A stretch of 64,000 bases of DNA from Thiohalobacter sp. (GTDB lineage Bacteria > Pseudomonadota > Gammaproteobacteria > Thiohalobacterales > Thiohalobacteraceae): the NCBI RefSeq assembly GCF_027000115.1, contig NZ_JALTON010000039.1, positions 62,001 to 126,000 on the forward strand. Direction: 5' to 3'. Position 1 is the first letter of the stretch. Each line of letters begins with the position of its first letter. The notes under the pieces were generated by a model. That model saw nothing but the letters and a program-made list of their open reading frames with translations, was not told where the DNA came from and did not search any database. Positions 53,292-62,875 of this stretch are shown piece after piece. A program made the translations under genes and the position numbers.

Positions 53292-54077
53292 TCAGTGCAG
53301 GGTGGCGTGTGCCAGATAGATGGTGAGGACACCGGCCAGAATGAGCGCCATCTGCTGAGCGGTGGCAGCCGGGTGGGCGCGACGGTGCAGGGTGGGGATC
53401 AGGTCCGCGACCGCGATGTAAATGAAACTGGCGGCAGCCAGCGCCAGTACGTAGGGCACCAGCATCTGGGCGGCACCCAATGCGTGATAGGCCGCCAGGC
53501 CACCGATCACGGTGGTCAGGCTGGAAAGCATGTTGAAGGCAAAGGCCCGCACCCGACTGTAGCCACTGTGCAGCAGGATGGCGAAGTCCCCCACCTCCTG
53601 CGGGATCTCGTGGGCCGCCACTGCCACTGCGGTGACGATGCCGAGATGGATGTCGGTGAGAAAGGCGGCGCCGATGAGCACGCCGTCGACCAGGTTGTGG
53701 ATGGCATCGCCGATCAGGATCAGGGTTCCGGCTGCCGGCTTTGCGTGCCCGCCATGCTCGGCATCGCCGTGCACCTCGCAGTCCGCCTCGTGACAGTGAC
53801 GCCAGAGCACCAGTTTCTCCAGCAGGAAGAATCCCAGCACGCCGATCAGCACGGTTCCGGTGACCCGATGCGGGTCCGTGACCCCCGGCCCCTCCAGGGC
53901 ATGCGGCAACAGCGCAAGAAAGGCTGCACCCAGCAACGCACCGATGGCGAAGCTCACGAAATGCGGCAGCAGGCGCACCCGCAGCGATTCCGGAAAGGCC
54001 AGGAAGGTCGCCGCGGCCAGCACGCTGAGCACGCCACCCAGCAGACTGAACAGCAGGATCCAGGTCAGAAGGGACAT
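53292..54077 (-). CDS. ZIP-family metal transporter
   Basis: A 261-residue inner-membrane protein with about eight helices. Metal-site motifs are HNLVDGVLIG and AHEIPQEVGDF in the central helices. A His/Asp/Glu-rich loop (WRHCHEADCEVHGDAEHGGH) precedes them, as is common in zinc importers. Zinc or another divalent metal is the likely substrate. Confidence 0.88.
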   Translation of the reverse strand: MSLLTWILLFSLLGGVLSVLAAATFLAFPESLRVRLLPHFVSFAIGALLGAAFLALLPHALEGPGVTDPHRVTGTVLIGVLGFFLLEKLVLWRHCHEADCEVHGDAEHGGHAKPAAGTLILIGDAIHNLVDGVLIGAAFLTDIHLGIVTAVAVAAHEIPQEVGDFAILLHSGYSRVRAFAFNMLSSLTTVIGGLAAYHALGAAQMLVPYVLALAAASFIYIAVADLIPTLHRRAHPAATAQQMALILAGVLTIYLAHATLH

Positions 54078-54149
54078 CGGGGCCGGGGCCTCCAGTCAGG
54101 CGGAACCGGCGATGATAAAGGAGCGGGGTGCGGGGTGCCAGGTGGGCGC

Positions 54150-54177
54150 GTGAGGCGTGAGGCGTGAGGCGTGAGGC
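54150..54177 (+). repeat. GTGAGGC tandem repeat, four exact units
   Basis: Four perfect head-to-tail copies of GTGAGGC in the gap between the ZIP transporter and pgeF. The same 7-base unit, in the opposite orientation, is at 58066-58106 and 14106-14140. Confidence 0.9.
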
Positions 54178-54242
54178 GTTCAGAGTGTGGCTCGGGTGAA
54201 GCGAAGCGAAACCCGGGGCACTGCCCGGTGGCGCACCGCCCT

Positions 54243-54980
54243 TCACGCCCGCCACACCAGGGTCGCCATGCGTCCGGTCACACCGTCGCGGCGATAGGAA
54301 TAGAAGCGCTTCGCATCCGCGAAGGTGCACTCGCCACCCCCATGCACGCTGCCCACCCCCGCGCGCGCCAGCCGCTGCCGGGCGAGCAGGTAGAGATCGG
54401 CAAGAAGATGGCCGGGGCGGGCCGCGGGGCGGAAGGCGGCCGCCGCGCCGGCGTCCGCGGCCAGGAAGGCATCCCGCACCTCGGGGCCGACCTCGAAGTG
54501 ATCGGGACCGATGGCCGGCCCCAGCCAGGCAACGAGGCCGGCACCGCCACCCAGCGCAGCGACGCCGGCCTCCAGCACGCCGGCGGCCAGGCCGCGCCAG
54601 CCGGCGTGCAGCGCAGCCACCGCCGAACCGTCGCGCCGCGCCAGCAGTACCGGCAGGCAGTCTGCGGTGAGCACCACGCAGACCCGGCCCGGCCGGTCCG
54701 TCCAGCTGCCGTCGGCAGGCCCGGCAGCCGGTCCCTCACCGGCCGGAATGACGCCGCGTCCATGGACCTGCAAAAGCCAGCAGGGCTCGGCGGGCAGGCC
54801 CGCCGCCCGCCGCAGCAGCGCCCGGTTGGCGGCCACCGCTGCCGGGTCGTCGTCGACATGATCGGCCAGATTGAACTCGGCGAAGGGGCCGCGACTGACA
54901 CCGCCGCTGCGCAGGGTGGACAGCGCCCGCACGCCGGGCGGCGCCGGCCAGTCGGGTTCGATCCAGAGTCCAGCGGTCAC
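54243..54980 (-). CDS. pgeF: Peptidoglycan editing factor PgeF (laccase-domain protein)
   Basis: A 245-residue YfiH/PgeF protein that removes mis-incorporated serine-containing peptidoglycan precursors. It has the family motifs TADCLPVLL, ALHAGWRGLAAGV and VHGGGECTF, whose Cys and His residues form the metal-binding site. GTG at 54980 overlaps the rluD stop (GTGA), indicating coupled translation. Confidence 0.93.
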   Translation of the reverse strand: MTAGLWIEPDWPAPPGVRALSTLRSGGVSRGPFAEFNLADHVDDDPAAVAANRALLRRAAGLPAEPCWLLQVHGRGVIPAGEGPAAGPADGSWTDRPGRVCVVLTADCLPVLLARRDGSAVAALHAGWRGLAAGVLEAGVAALGGGAGLVAWLGPAIGPDHFEVGPEVRDAFLAADAGAAAAFRPAARPGHLLADLYLLARQRLARAGVGSVHGGGECTFADAKRFYSYRRDGVTGRMATLVWRA

Positions 54981-55942
54981 GACGCATCCCCGGCGTCGCC
55001 ACGCAGCGCCGCCAGCAGGGCCGCGAAGTCCTCCGGCAGGGGCGCCTGCCAGCGGCAGGCCTCCCCGGTCAGCGGATGCACCAGTCCCAGCTCGGCGGCG
55101 TGCAGCGCCTGGCGGCGGAAACCCTGCAACGCCGCGCGCAGGGCCTCGCCCGCGCCCTTCGGCAGCCGCGGGCGCCCGCCATAGACGGGATCGCCGACGA
55201 TGGGGTGGCGGATGTGGGCCATGTGTACCCGGATCTGGTGGGTGCGCCCCGTTTCCAGCTTCACGTCGAGCAGGGTATGCGCCGGGAAGCGCTCGGCGAT
55301 GCGGTAGTGGGTCACCGCCGGCCTGCCGCCGCTGCGCAGCACCGCCTGGCGCTTGCGGTCCACGGGATGGCGACCGAGGGGCGCATCGACCGTGCCGCCG
55401 GCCGTCATCGTCCCCTGTACCAGTGCCAGGTAGCGCCGACTCATACTGCGTTCCGCCAGTTGTGCCACCAGCGACTGGTGCGCGGCAAGGGTACGGGCGA
55501 CCACCAGCAGGCCGCTGGTGTCCTTGTCGAGGCGGTGGACAATGCCGGCGCGCGGTATGGCGGCCAGTTCGGGGGCATGGTGCAGCAGCGCGTTCTGCAG
55601 CGTGCCCGCCCAGTTGCCGGCGGCCGGATGCACCACCAGCCCGGCGCGCTTGTCGATCACCAGCAGCGCCTCGTCCTCGTGCACGATGCGGAGCGGCAGG
55701 TCCTCGGCCGCGACCTCCGGCGCCCGCTCCAGCTCGGCATCGACGGTCACGGCCTCGCCGCCGACCACCTTGATGTTGGGGCGGGTCACCGCCCGACCGT
55801 CGACGCGCACGGCACCGGCCCGCACCCACTGTTGCAGCCGGCTGCGGGAGTAGTCGGGGAACAGCGCCGCCAGTGCCTGGTCGAGGCGCTGGCCGGCCTG
55901 CTCGGGGGCGATTTCGGCGGAGAGTCGGATGCGATCGGACAT
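54977..55942 (-). CDS. rluD: 23S rRNA pseudouridine synthase RluD
   Basis: A 321-residue pseudouridine synthase with an N-terminal S4 domain (GQRLDQALAALFPDYSRSRL) and the catalytic HRLDKDTSGLL motif with the essential aspartate near residue 139. Placement between pgeF and divergent bamD is the conserved gammaproteobacterial arrangement of rluD. Confidence 0.95.
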   Translation of the reverse strand: MSDRIRLSAEIAPEQAGQRLDQALAALFPDYSRSRLQQWVRAGAVRVDGRAVTRPNIKVVGGEAVTVDAELERAPEVAAEDLPLRIVHEDEALLVIDKRAGLVVHPAAGNWAGTLQNALLHHAPELAAIPRAGIVHRLDKDTSGLLVVARTLAAHQSLVAQLAERSMSRRYLALVQGTMTAGGTVDAPLGRHPVDRKRQAVLRSGGRPAVTHYRIAERFPAHTLLDVKLETGRTHQIRVHMAHIRHPIVGDPVYGGRPRLPKGAGEALRAALQGFRRQALHAAELGLVHPLTGEACRWQAPLPEDFAALLAALRGDAGDAS

Positions 55943-56066
55943 GAATGGCGGGCAGTGCGCTCAGGCTGCGAGTGTAGCCGATTGCGCCGGGCGGGGCGAC
56001 GCACACGGCTTCGGGTATACTGTCGCGACCCGGCCGCAAGGCCATAGTCCAAGGACCGATCGCCCC

Positions 56067-56831
56067 ATGACCCGACTGTTCGCTCCCCTGCTGGCCCTGC
56101 TCCTGGCACTCACCGGCTGTTCGCTGCTGCCGGACCAGATCGACGAAACGAAGGGCTGGTCGGCACAGAAGCTGTATGCCGCGGCCAAGGACGCACTGAA
56201 CAGCGGCAACTACGAGCGGGCCATCGATCTCTACGGCAAGCTGGAGGCCCGCTATCCCTTCGGCCGCTATGCCCAGCAGGCGCTGCTGGAATCGGCCTAT
56301 GCCTATTACAAGTACGACGAACCGGATACGGCCATCGCCACCCTGGACCGATTCATCCGTACCTACCCGCGCCATCCCAACCTGGCCTATGCCTTCTATC
56401 TGAAGGGGCTGGCGAACTTCAACCGGGGGGAGAGCTTCATCGATCGCTACCTGCCGCGCGATCCCTCCGAGCGCGACGCCGGGGCGGCACGCCAGTCCTT
56501 CTTCGACTTCCAGGAACTGGTGCGCCGTTTCCCCGACAGCCCCTACGCGCGCGACGCGCGCCAGCGCATGATCTTCCTGCGCAACAACCTGGCGCGCTAC
56601 GAAATCCATGCCGCGGACTACTACATGCGCCGTGGCGCCTACGTGGCAGCGGCCAACCGTGCCCGCTACGTGATCCAGAAGTACCCTGGCACGCCTGCGG
56701 TGCCCGATGCGCTGCAGATGCTGGTGCGCGCCTACCGGGCACTGGGACTGGACGATCTCGCCGCCGATGCCGAACGCGTCTATCGCCTCAACTACCCCGA
56801 CCGCCCGCTGCCCTCGCCCGACCATGGCTGA
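56067..56831 (+). CDS. bamD: Outer-membrane assembly lipoprotein BamD
   Basis: Essential lipoprotein of the BAM complex that inserts beta-barrel proteins. 254 residues with lipobox LALTGC (cysteine 18). TPR helices follow (YAAAKDALNSGNYERAIDLYGKLEARYPFG and onward). AAGGA precedes the ATG at 56067. Divergent from rluD; argE follows 12 bases after its stop. Confidence 0.96.
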   Translation: MTRLFAPLLALLLALTGCSLLPDQIDETKGWSAQKLYAAAKDALNSGNYERAIDLYGKLEARYPFGRYAQQALLESAYAYYKYDEPDTAIATLDRFIRTYPRHPNLAYAFYLKGLANFNRGESFIDRYLPRDPSERDAGAARQSFFDFQELVRRFPDSPYARDARQRMIFLRNNLARYEIHAADYYMRRGAYVAAANRARYVIQKYPGTPAVPDALQMLVRAYRALGLDDLAADAERVYRLNYPDRPLPSPDHG

Positions 56832-56843
56832 TCGGGGCGACCC

Positions 56844-58001
56844 GTGAACGCCGGACCACCGCCATTGCCCGACATGCTCGCCGCCCTGATCGGCACGCCC
56901 TCGGTGAGCAGCGTCAACCCGAACCTCGACCAGGGCAACCGCGCGGTCATCGAGCTGCTCGCTGCCTGGCTGGACGATCTCGGCTTTGCGGTCGAGATCC
57001 GGCCCCTGGCCGGGCGACCGGACAAGGCCAACCTGATCGCCACCCTCGGCCGCGGGCCAGGCGGGCTGGTGCTCGCCGGTCATACCGATACCGTGCCGTG
57101 GGACGAGGGCCGCTGGCGCAGCGATCCCTTCCGACTCACCGAACGCGACGGCCGCCTCTACGGACTCGGCACCGCTGACATGAAATCGTTTCTCGGCCTG
57201 GCCATCGAGGCCGCCCGCGAACTGCGGCCGGAACGGCTGGCCGCGCCGCTGGTGATCCTCGCCACCGCCGACGAGGAGTCCTCCATGAGTGGCGCCCGTG
57301 CCCTGGTGGACGCCGGCCGGCCACTGGGTCGCCACGCGGTGATCGGCGAACCCACCGGGATGCGGCCGGTACGCATGCACAAGGGCATCCTGATGGAGGC
57401 GATCCGCCTGCGCGGCCGCTCCGGACACTCCAGCGACCCGAGCCTCGGCAACAGCGCGCTCGACGGCATGGCTGCGGTGCTGCAGGCGCTGCTCGCCTGG
57501 CGTGCCGAACTCCAGGCACGCCACCATGAACCGGCCTTTGCGGTGCCCGTACCCACGCTCAACCTGGGCCACATCCATGGCGGTGACAATCCCAATCGCA
57601 TCTGCGCCGAATGCGAGCTGCACATCGACCTCAGACCGCTGCCGGGCATGGACCTGGAGGCACTGCGTGCCGAGCTGCGGGCGCGCGCCGAGGCCGCGGT
57701 GGCCGGCACCGGCCTGGCGGTGGAAACCTTCCCGCTGTTCGAGGGCACGCCGGCCATGGCCACGCCGGCGAGCACCGAGATCGTGCGCACTGCCGAGGCC
57801 CTCACCGGCCACGGCGCCGAGGCGGTCGCCTTCGGCACCGAAGGCCCCTATCTCACCGAACTGGGGATGGACACCGTCATACTCGGCCCCGGCGACATCG
57901 ACCAGGCCCATCAGCCCGACGAGTACCTCGCCCTCGAACGCATCGACCCCATGCTGCGCATCCTGCGGGAACTGATCGCACGCTTCTGTCTGCGGGCCTG
58001 A
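56844..58001 (+). CDS. argE: Acetylornithine deacetylase
   Basis: M20-family di-zinc amidohydrolase (385 residues) releasing ornithine from N-acetylornithine. Metal ligands are in LAGHTDTVPWD, GTADMKS, ADEESSMSG and EGPYLTELG; the dimerisation domain has GRSGHSSDPSLGNSALDGM. The start is GTG. It is followed by argA, so two steps of arginine synthesis are encoded together. The tandem repeat in the 172-base gap may separate the transcripts. Confidence 0.93.
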   Translation: MNAGPPPLPDMLAALIGTPSVSSVNPNLDQGNRAVIELLAAWLDDLGFAVEIRPLAGRPDKANLIATLGRGPGGLVLAGHTDTVPWDEGRWRSDPFRLTERDGRLYGLGTADMKSFLGLAIEAARELRPERLAAPLVILATADEESSMSGARALVDAGRPLGRHAVIGEPTGMRPVRMHKGILMEAIRLRGRSGHSSDPSLGNSALDGMAAVLQALLAWRAELQARHHEPAFAVPVPTLNLGHIHGGDNPNRICAECELHIDLRPLPGMDLEALRAELRARAEAAVAGTGLAVETFPLFEGTPAMATPASTEIVRTAEALTGHGAEAVAFGTEGPYLTELGMDTVILGPGDIDQAHQPDEYLALERIDPMLRILRELIARFCLRA

Positions 58002-58065
58002 CGTCTGCAGGGCGGGAACGGTGCAGTGAAATGACGAGCACGGCCTGCGGCCTTTGTCACCTTCT

Positions 58066-58106
58066 CCTCACGCCTCACGCCTCACGCCTCACGCCTCACG
58101 CCTCAC
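58066..58106 (-). repeat. GTGAGGC tandem repeat, five exact units plus a partial
   Basis: On the plus strand GCCTCAC is repeated five times exactly (58072-58106) after a partial unit. It lies between argE and argA, 67 bases before the argA start. Copy number may vary between strains. Confidence 0.92.
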
Positions 58107-58173
58107 GCAATGTTTTACCCACCGCCCCGTTTGGGTTACAAATGCACGCTGACCCCAGGGGAATGCCGTCACC

Positions 58174-59505
58174 GTGAACAGAAAACAGCCCGCCTGCAGC
58201 TTCGTCGAGGCCTTTCGCCATTCGGCACCCTACATCCATGCCCATCGCGGGCGGACCTTCGTGGTGTCCTTCACCGGCGAGGCGGTTGCCGATGATGAAA
58301 GTTTCCCGGCGCTGACCCATGACATCGCCCTGCTGCACAGCCTGGGCATCCGCCTGGTGCTGGTGCATGGCGCCCGCCCCCAGATCGAGCGGCGCCTGCA
58401 ACAGCGCGGCATCGAGCTTCAATATGCCAACGGACTGCGCATCACCGACGACGCCGCCCTCGAATGCGTGAAGGAGGCTGTCGGCACGGTGCGGGTGGAG
58501 ATCGAGGCCCGGCTGACCACCAGCATGGCGGCCTCGCCACGACCCGGCCTGCGCCTGGGCGTCAGCTCCGGCAACTTCGTCACCGCCCGCCCGCTGGGCA
58601 TCCGCGACGGCATCGACTACTGCCATACCGGCGAGGTGCGCCGCATCGACGGCGAGGCCATTCGCGAGGAACTGGCGCGCCAGCGCATCGTACTGCTGTC
58701 GCCGCTCGGCTATTCGCCGACGGGCGAGGTCTTCAACCTGCACGCGGAAGAAGTCGCCACCGCGGCCGCCACCGAGCTGCGGGCGGACAAGCTCATCCTG
58801 CTGGTCGAGGGCCGCGGCCTGCTGGACGGCCGCCGGCGGCTGATCCGCCAACTGGATCCCGCCGGTGCCGAGGCCGTACTCGCCGGCCGCCGGCGGCTGG
58901 ACGAGGACATGCGTCGCCACCTGGAAAGCGGGCTGACCGCGCTCAAGCGCGGCGTGCGCCGCGTGCACCTGGTCGGCCGCGCCGTCGACGGCGCCCTGCT
59001 GCAGGAGCTCTTCACCCGCGACGGCGCAGGCACCCTGGTCACGGCGGAGACCTACGAGGGCCTGCGCCAGGCCGGCATCGACGACGTTGGCGGCATCCTC
59101 GAGCTGATCGAGCCGCTGGAGGCCGAGGGCGTGCTGGTCAGGCGCTCGCGCGAGCTGCTGGAAATGGAGATCGACCGTTTCATGGTCATGGAACGCGACG
59201 GCATGATCATCGCCTGCGCCGCCCTGTATCCCTTCGGCAAGGTGGGCGAGCTGGCCTGCCTGGCGGTGCATCCCGACTACCGCAGCGAGGGCCGCGGCGA
59301 CCAGCTGCTGGAGGCCATCGAACGCCGCGCGCGGCAGCAGGGCATCCAGCGCCTGTTCGTGCTCACCACCCGCGCCGCGCACTGGTTCCAGGAACGCGGC
59401 TTCCGCAGGGGCGAGGTCGGCGACCTGCCGGTCCGGCGCCGCAGCCTGTACAACTATCAGCGCAACGCCCGGGTACTGATCAAGCCGCTGGACGGCGCGC
59501 GATGA
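58174..59505 (+). CDS. argA: N-acetylglutamate synthase ArgA
   Basis: First enzyme of arginine synthesis (443 residues): an N-terminal amino-acid-kinase-like domain (LVLVHGARPQIERRL, GVSSGNFVTARPLG), which is the arginine-feedback site, followed by a GNAT acetyltransferase domain (CLAVHPDYRSEGRGDQLL near 372). The start is GTG at 58174. cpdA follows 22 bases after its stop. Confidence 0.95.
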   Translation: MNRKQPACSFVEAFRHSAPYIHAHRGRTFVVSFTGEAVADDESFPALTHDIALLHSLGIRLVLVHGARPQIERRLQQRGIELQYANGLRITDDAALECVKEAVGTVRVEIEARLTTSMAASPRPGLRLGVSSGNFVTARPLGIRDGIDYCHTGEVRRIDGEAIREELARQRIVLLSPLGYSPTGEVFNLHAEEVATAAATELRADKLILLVEGRGLLDGRRRLIRQLDPAGAEAVLAGRRRLDEDMRRHLESGLTALKRGVRRVHLVGRAVDGALLQELFTRDGAGTLVTAETYEGLRQAGIDDVGGILELIEPLEAEGVLVRRSRELLEMEIDRFMVMERDGMIIACAALYPFGKVGELACLAVHPDYRSEGRGDQLLEAIERRARQQGIQRLFVLTTRAAHWFQERGFRRGEVGDLPVRRRSLYNYQRNARVLIKPLDGAR

Positions 59506-59527
59506 CCGGCCCGCAGTGCTCCCCGGC

Positions 59528-60307
59528 ATGCCGCTGACCCTGTTGCAGATCACCGACGCCCACCTGTTCGCCGATCCCGGCGGCCGGCTCAAGGGGGTGT
59601 GCACGGACGACTCGCTGGCGCGGGTGGTCACCGAGGCCCGCCGGCGCTGGCCGCGCGTCGATGCCGTTCTGGCCACCGGGGATCTCGCCCAGGACGGCTC
59701 GGCCGACGGCTATCGCCGTTTCCTCGAACGGGTGGCTGCCTGGGACGCGCCGGTGCTCTGCCTGCCCGGCAACCACGACCGGCCGACGACCCTGTTCGAG
59801 GCTGCGGGTGGCCCCTCGCAGTCGCGCCGGCTCGTGCTCGGCAACTGGGACCTGCTGGGACTGGACAGTGCGCTCGCCGGCAGCCCGGCGGGGCATCTCG
59901 CCGAAGCGGAGTTCGAGCGCCTGTCCGCCTGGCTGTCGGACAGGGATGACCGCCACCGGCTGCTTTGCATCCATCATCCGCCGCACGCAGTCGGCAGCCG
60001 CTGGCTGGATACCATGCGCATCGACAATGGCGACGCACTCCTCGCGCGCTGCCGCGACCCGCGCGTGAAGGCGCTCGTGTTTGGCCATGTGCACCAGACG
60101 CACGACAGCCCGCACGGCAGGCTGCGCCTGCTGGGCGCGCCCTCGACCTGTTTCCAGTTCCTGCCCGGCTCCGACGACTTCGCGCTCGATCCGGTTCCGC
60201 CCGGTTACCGCTGGCTGCGGTTGCACGAGGACGGCCGGATCGACACCGGTGTGGAGCGCATCGCCGAACTGCCCGAGGGCCTGGACCTTTCGCCCGAGGG
60301 CTATTGA
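59528..60307 (+). CDS. cpdA: CpdA-type cyclic-AMP phosphodiesterase
   Basis: Calcineurin-like metallophosphoesterase of 259 residues. The metal motifs are ITDAHLF, ATGDLAQDG, GNHDRP, IHHPP and FGHVHQ. Length and motif order match CpdA (Icc), which hydrolyses 3',5'-cAMP. The start MPLTLLQITD was chosen; the ribosome site is weak. Confidence 0.85.
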   Translation: MPLTLLQITDAHLFADPGGRLKGVCTDDSLARVVTEARRRWPRVDAVLATGDLAQDGSADGYRRFLERVAAWDAPVLCLPGNHDRPTTLFEAAGGPSQSRRLVLGNWDLLGLDSALAGSPAGHLAEAEFERLSAWLSDRDDRHRLLCIHHPPHAVGSRWLDTMRIDNGDALLARCRDPRVKALVFGHVHQTHDSPHGRLRLLGAPSTCFQFLPGSDDFALDPVPPGYRWLRLHEDGRIDTGVERIAELPEGLDLSPEGY

Positions 60308-60356
60308 GCGGCGACGGCCGGACCCGTTCCCCGGATTGCGCCGCGCGGCATCGGGA

Positions 60357-61553
60357 TCACGGCCTGGCCCGCATGGCTCGCCGGAAGCCGATGGCGGCTG
60401 CCAGCACCACCAACCCCAGCACCGCCGCGGTCAGGCGCACGCCCAAGCCCTCGGCGATACTGCCGGCGAGCAGGTTGCCGAGCGGCGACAGGCCGATGAA
60501 GATCACCGAGAACAGCGACATCACCCGGCCGCGCAGGGCATCGGGGGCGTGCAGCTGCAGGAAGGTGTTGGTCGCCGCCACCAGCGAGGTGAGCGAGAAG
60601 CCGACCAGGGCCAGCACCGGCAGCGCCAGCACCAGCACCGGGGTCCGGGAGAACAGCAGCAGCGCGGCGCCCAGCGACAGGCCGGCCAGCCCGATCATCC
60701 CTTCCAGGCCGTCGGTGCCCTCGCGCCGTGCCAGCCGCAGCGCGCCCAGCAAGGCACCCAGCCCGGCCGCGCCCACCAGCAGGCCGAGCTGTTCCGCGGC
60801 ACCGCCGAACACCTCGCGGGCAAACACCGGCATCAGCACCAGGTAGGGGTTGGCGAACAGTGCCACCGCCCCGACCAGCAGCAGCGGCCGCCGCAGGGCA
60901 TCGGTCCGCCAGGCAAGGCGCAGACCGTCGAGCACGCCGCCCCGCCGCAACCCTGCCGGCCGGTCATCGGCGAGATCGGTACGCAACAGGGCCGCAATGA
61001 CGAACAGGAAGCTGGCGGCATTGATGACAAACACCCAGCCCTCGCCGACCAGACCGACCAGCCAGCCCGCGGTGACCGGCCCCAGACTGCGGGCCAGATT
61101 GAAGGTAGCGGAGTTGAGCGCCACCGCGTTGGGCAGATCCTGGCGCGGCACCAGCTCGGCCACCAGCGCATGGCGGGCCGGGATTTCGATGGCGTGCACC
61201 AGCCCCAGCAGGGTGGCGAGCAGCAGGATGTGGCCGACCTCGATGGTGCCGGCGAGCGTGAGCATGCCCAGTGCCAGCGCCTGCAGGGCGGCCAGGGCCT
61301 GGGCCCAGACAAACAGCCGGCGTCGCGGCAAGTGATCGGCGACGGCGCCGCCGAGCAGACCGAACAGCAGCACCGGCGCCAGCGACAGGAAACCGACCAG
61401 GCCGAGCATGAAGCTGGATTCGGTCAACCGGTACACCAGCCAGGCCTGGGCGAGGTTCTGCATCCAGGTGCCGTGCAGCGACACCAGTTGTCCCAGGAAG
61501 TACAACCGGTAGTTGCGATGGCGCAGGGAACGAAACAGGCGGAGTCCGGGCAT
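60357..61553 (-). CDS. Major facilitator superfamily transporter
   Basis: A 398-residue protein with about 12 hydrophobic helices. The N-terminal FRSLRHRNYRLYFLGQLVS and the loop ADHLPRRRL are typical of the EntS-like/MFS_3 group of exporters. The substrate is unknown. It converges on cpdA. Confidence 0.86.
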   Translation of the reverse strand: MPGLRLFRSLRHRNYRLYFLGQLVSLHGTWMQNLAQAWLVYRLTESSFMLGLVGFLSLAPVLLFGLLGGAVADHLPRRRLFVWAQALAALQALALGMLTLAGTIEVGHILLLATLLGLVHAIEIPARHALVAELVPRQDLPNAVALNSATFNLARSLGPVTAGWLVGLVGEGWVFVINAASFLFVIAALLRTDLADDRPAGLRRGGVLDGLRLAWRTDALRRPLLLVGAVALFANPYLVLMPVFAREVFGGAAEQLGLLVGAAGLGALLGALRLARREGTDGLEGMIGLAGLSLGAALLLFSRTPVLVLALPVLALVGFSLTSLVAATNTFLQLHAPDALRGRVMSLFSVIFIGLSPLGNLLAGSIAEGLGVRLTAAVLGLVVLAAAIGFRRAMRARP

Positions 61554-61576
61554 GGCGTGCGGAGGACGCCCCCGGG

Positions 61577-62803
61577 TCAGCGCACCAGCTGGTTGAGCTC
61601 GAAGATGGGCAGCAGGATGGCGAGCACGATGACCAGCACCATCAGGCCCATGGCAACGATCAGCAGGGGTTCCAGCAGGCCCATCAGGGTAGCGATCAGG
61701 GACTCGATCTCGCGTTCCTGGGCCACGGCCGCGCGTTCCAGCATGTCCTCGAGATTGCCGCTGGCCTCGCCGCTGGCGATCAGGTGCAGGGTCAGCGGCG
61801 GGAAATAACCGCCGGTCTCCAGCGCCGACTGCAGGCTGGCGCCCTCGCGCACCCGGCGCGCACCGGCCTCCACCGCCTCGCGCATGACCAGATTGCCCAT
61901 GACCTGGGCGGCGATGCGCAGGCCTTCCAGTACCGGCACGCTGCTGGCGGTGAGGATGCTGAAGGTGCGCGCAAAGCGCGCCGCGTTCACCCCCCGCACC
62001 AGACGCCCGATCAGCGGCAGCCGCAGCAGCAGGGCATGAAAGGCGCGCCGCGGCCCCTGCCGCCGCAGCAACAGCGCCAGGCCGATGCCGCCCGCGACCA
62101 GCGCCAGCAGCAGCCAGATGCCCTGGTGCTGCAGGAACTCGCTGACCGCGATCAGGGCGCGGGTCAGCCAGGGCAATTCCTGGCCGATGTTCTCGAACAC
62201 CTGCACCACCTGCGGCACCACGTAGGTGAGCAGCAGCACGGCGACGGCCAGCGCCATCACCGTCAGCAGCACGGGATAGAAGAGTGCGAGCTGGATCTTC
62301 TGGCGCAGGGCCTGGCGGCTTTCGGTGTAGTCGGCCAGCCGCTCCAGCACCAGGTCGAGATGGCCGGACTGCTCGCCGGCCGCGACCGTGGCCCGGTAGA
62401 GTTCAGGAAACACGCCGGGGAAATCGGCCAGACCGCGGGCCAGGCTGTGCCCTTCCAGCACCCGTGCGCGTACCCCCAGCAACATGCTCGACAGTGCCGG
62501 CTTCTCGGTCTGCCGGGCCACGGTGCGCAGTGCCTCCTCCAGCGGCAGGCCGGACCGCACCAGGGTCGCCAGCTGCCGGGTCAGCAGCGCAAGGTCGCCG
62601 GCGCTGGCGCGGAAGCGCCTGCGCGGACGGCCGCCCTTCTGCTCATGGCCTGCCGCCGGCGCACCGGCGACCGGCTCGACACGGAGCGGGGTGAGCGACT
62701 GCTCGCGCAGGGCCTGGCGCACCTGGCGCGCGCTGTCGCCCTCCAGCACGCCCCTGCGCTCGCGGCCGCGCGCATCCAGCGCCCGGTATTCGAAGGCGCT
62801 CAC
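61577..62803 (-). CDS. gspF: Type II secretion inner-membrane protein GspF
   Basis: A 408-residue platform protein of the type II secretion system. The start MSAFEYRALDARGRERRGVLEG is typical. Two homologous cytoplasmic GspF domains are separated by three transmembrane helices (about 170-190, 220-245, 375-400). The GTG start has GGGAGGG upstream. It follows gspE by 72 bases. Confidence 0.93.
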   Translation of the reverse strand: MSAFEYRALDARGRERRGVLEGDSARQVRQALREQSLTPLRVEPVAGAPAAGHEQKGGRPRRRFRASAGDLALLTRQLATLVRSGLPLEEALRTVARQTEKPALSSMLLGVRARVLEGHSLARGLADFPGVFPELYRATVAAGEQSGHLDLVLERLADYTESRQALRQKIQLALFYPVLLTVMALAVAVLLLTYVVPQVVQVFENIGQELPWLTRALIAVSEFLQHQGIWLLLALVAGGIGLALLLRRQGPRRAFHALLLRLPLIGRLVRGVNAARFARTFSILTASSVPVLEGLRIAAQVMGNLVMREAVEAGARRVREGASLQSALETGGYFPPLTLHLIASGEASGNLEDMLERAAVAQEREIESLIATLMGLLEPLLIVAMGLMVLVIVLAILLPIFELNQLVR

Positions 62804-62875
62804 GCCACGCCCTCCCGGGAGTGACGGCCGCTGGTCCGCTGCTGCAAGGCGAGAAGGAACATGGCCCCCGAGGCG

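Noticed and set aside
52681-54330. Upstream extension of the def frame (over 500 codons).
   Set aside because: It lies out of frame over the ACT-domain and ZIP genes. Deformylase starts at the conserved MAVLDILVYPD.
54984-57911. A frame of over 900 codons running antisense through argE, bamD and rluD and merging with pgeF.
   Set aside because: Only the last 245 codons match a family (PgeF). The rest is antisense shadow, and pgeF has its own GTG start overlapping the rluD stop.
58066-58106. Possible CRISPR-like array.
   Set aside because: Units are 7 bases with no spacers, so it is a simple tandem repeat; no cas genes are present.
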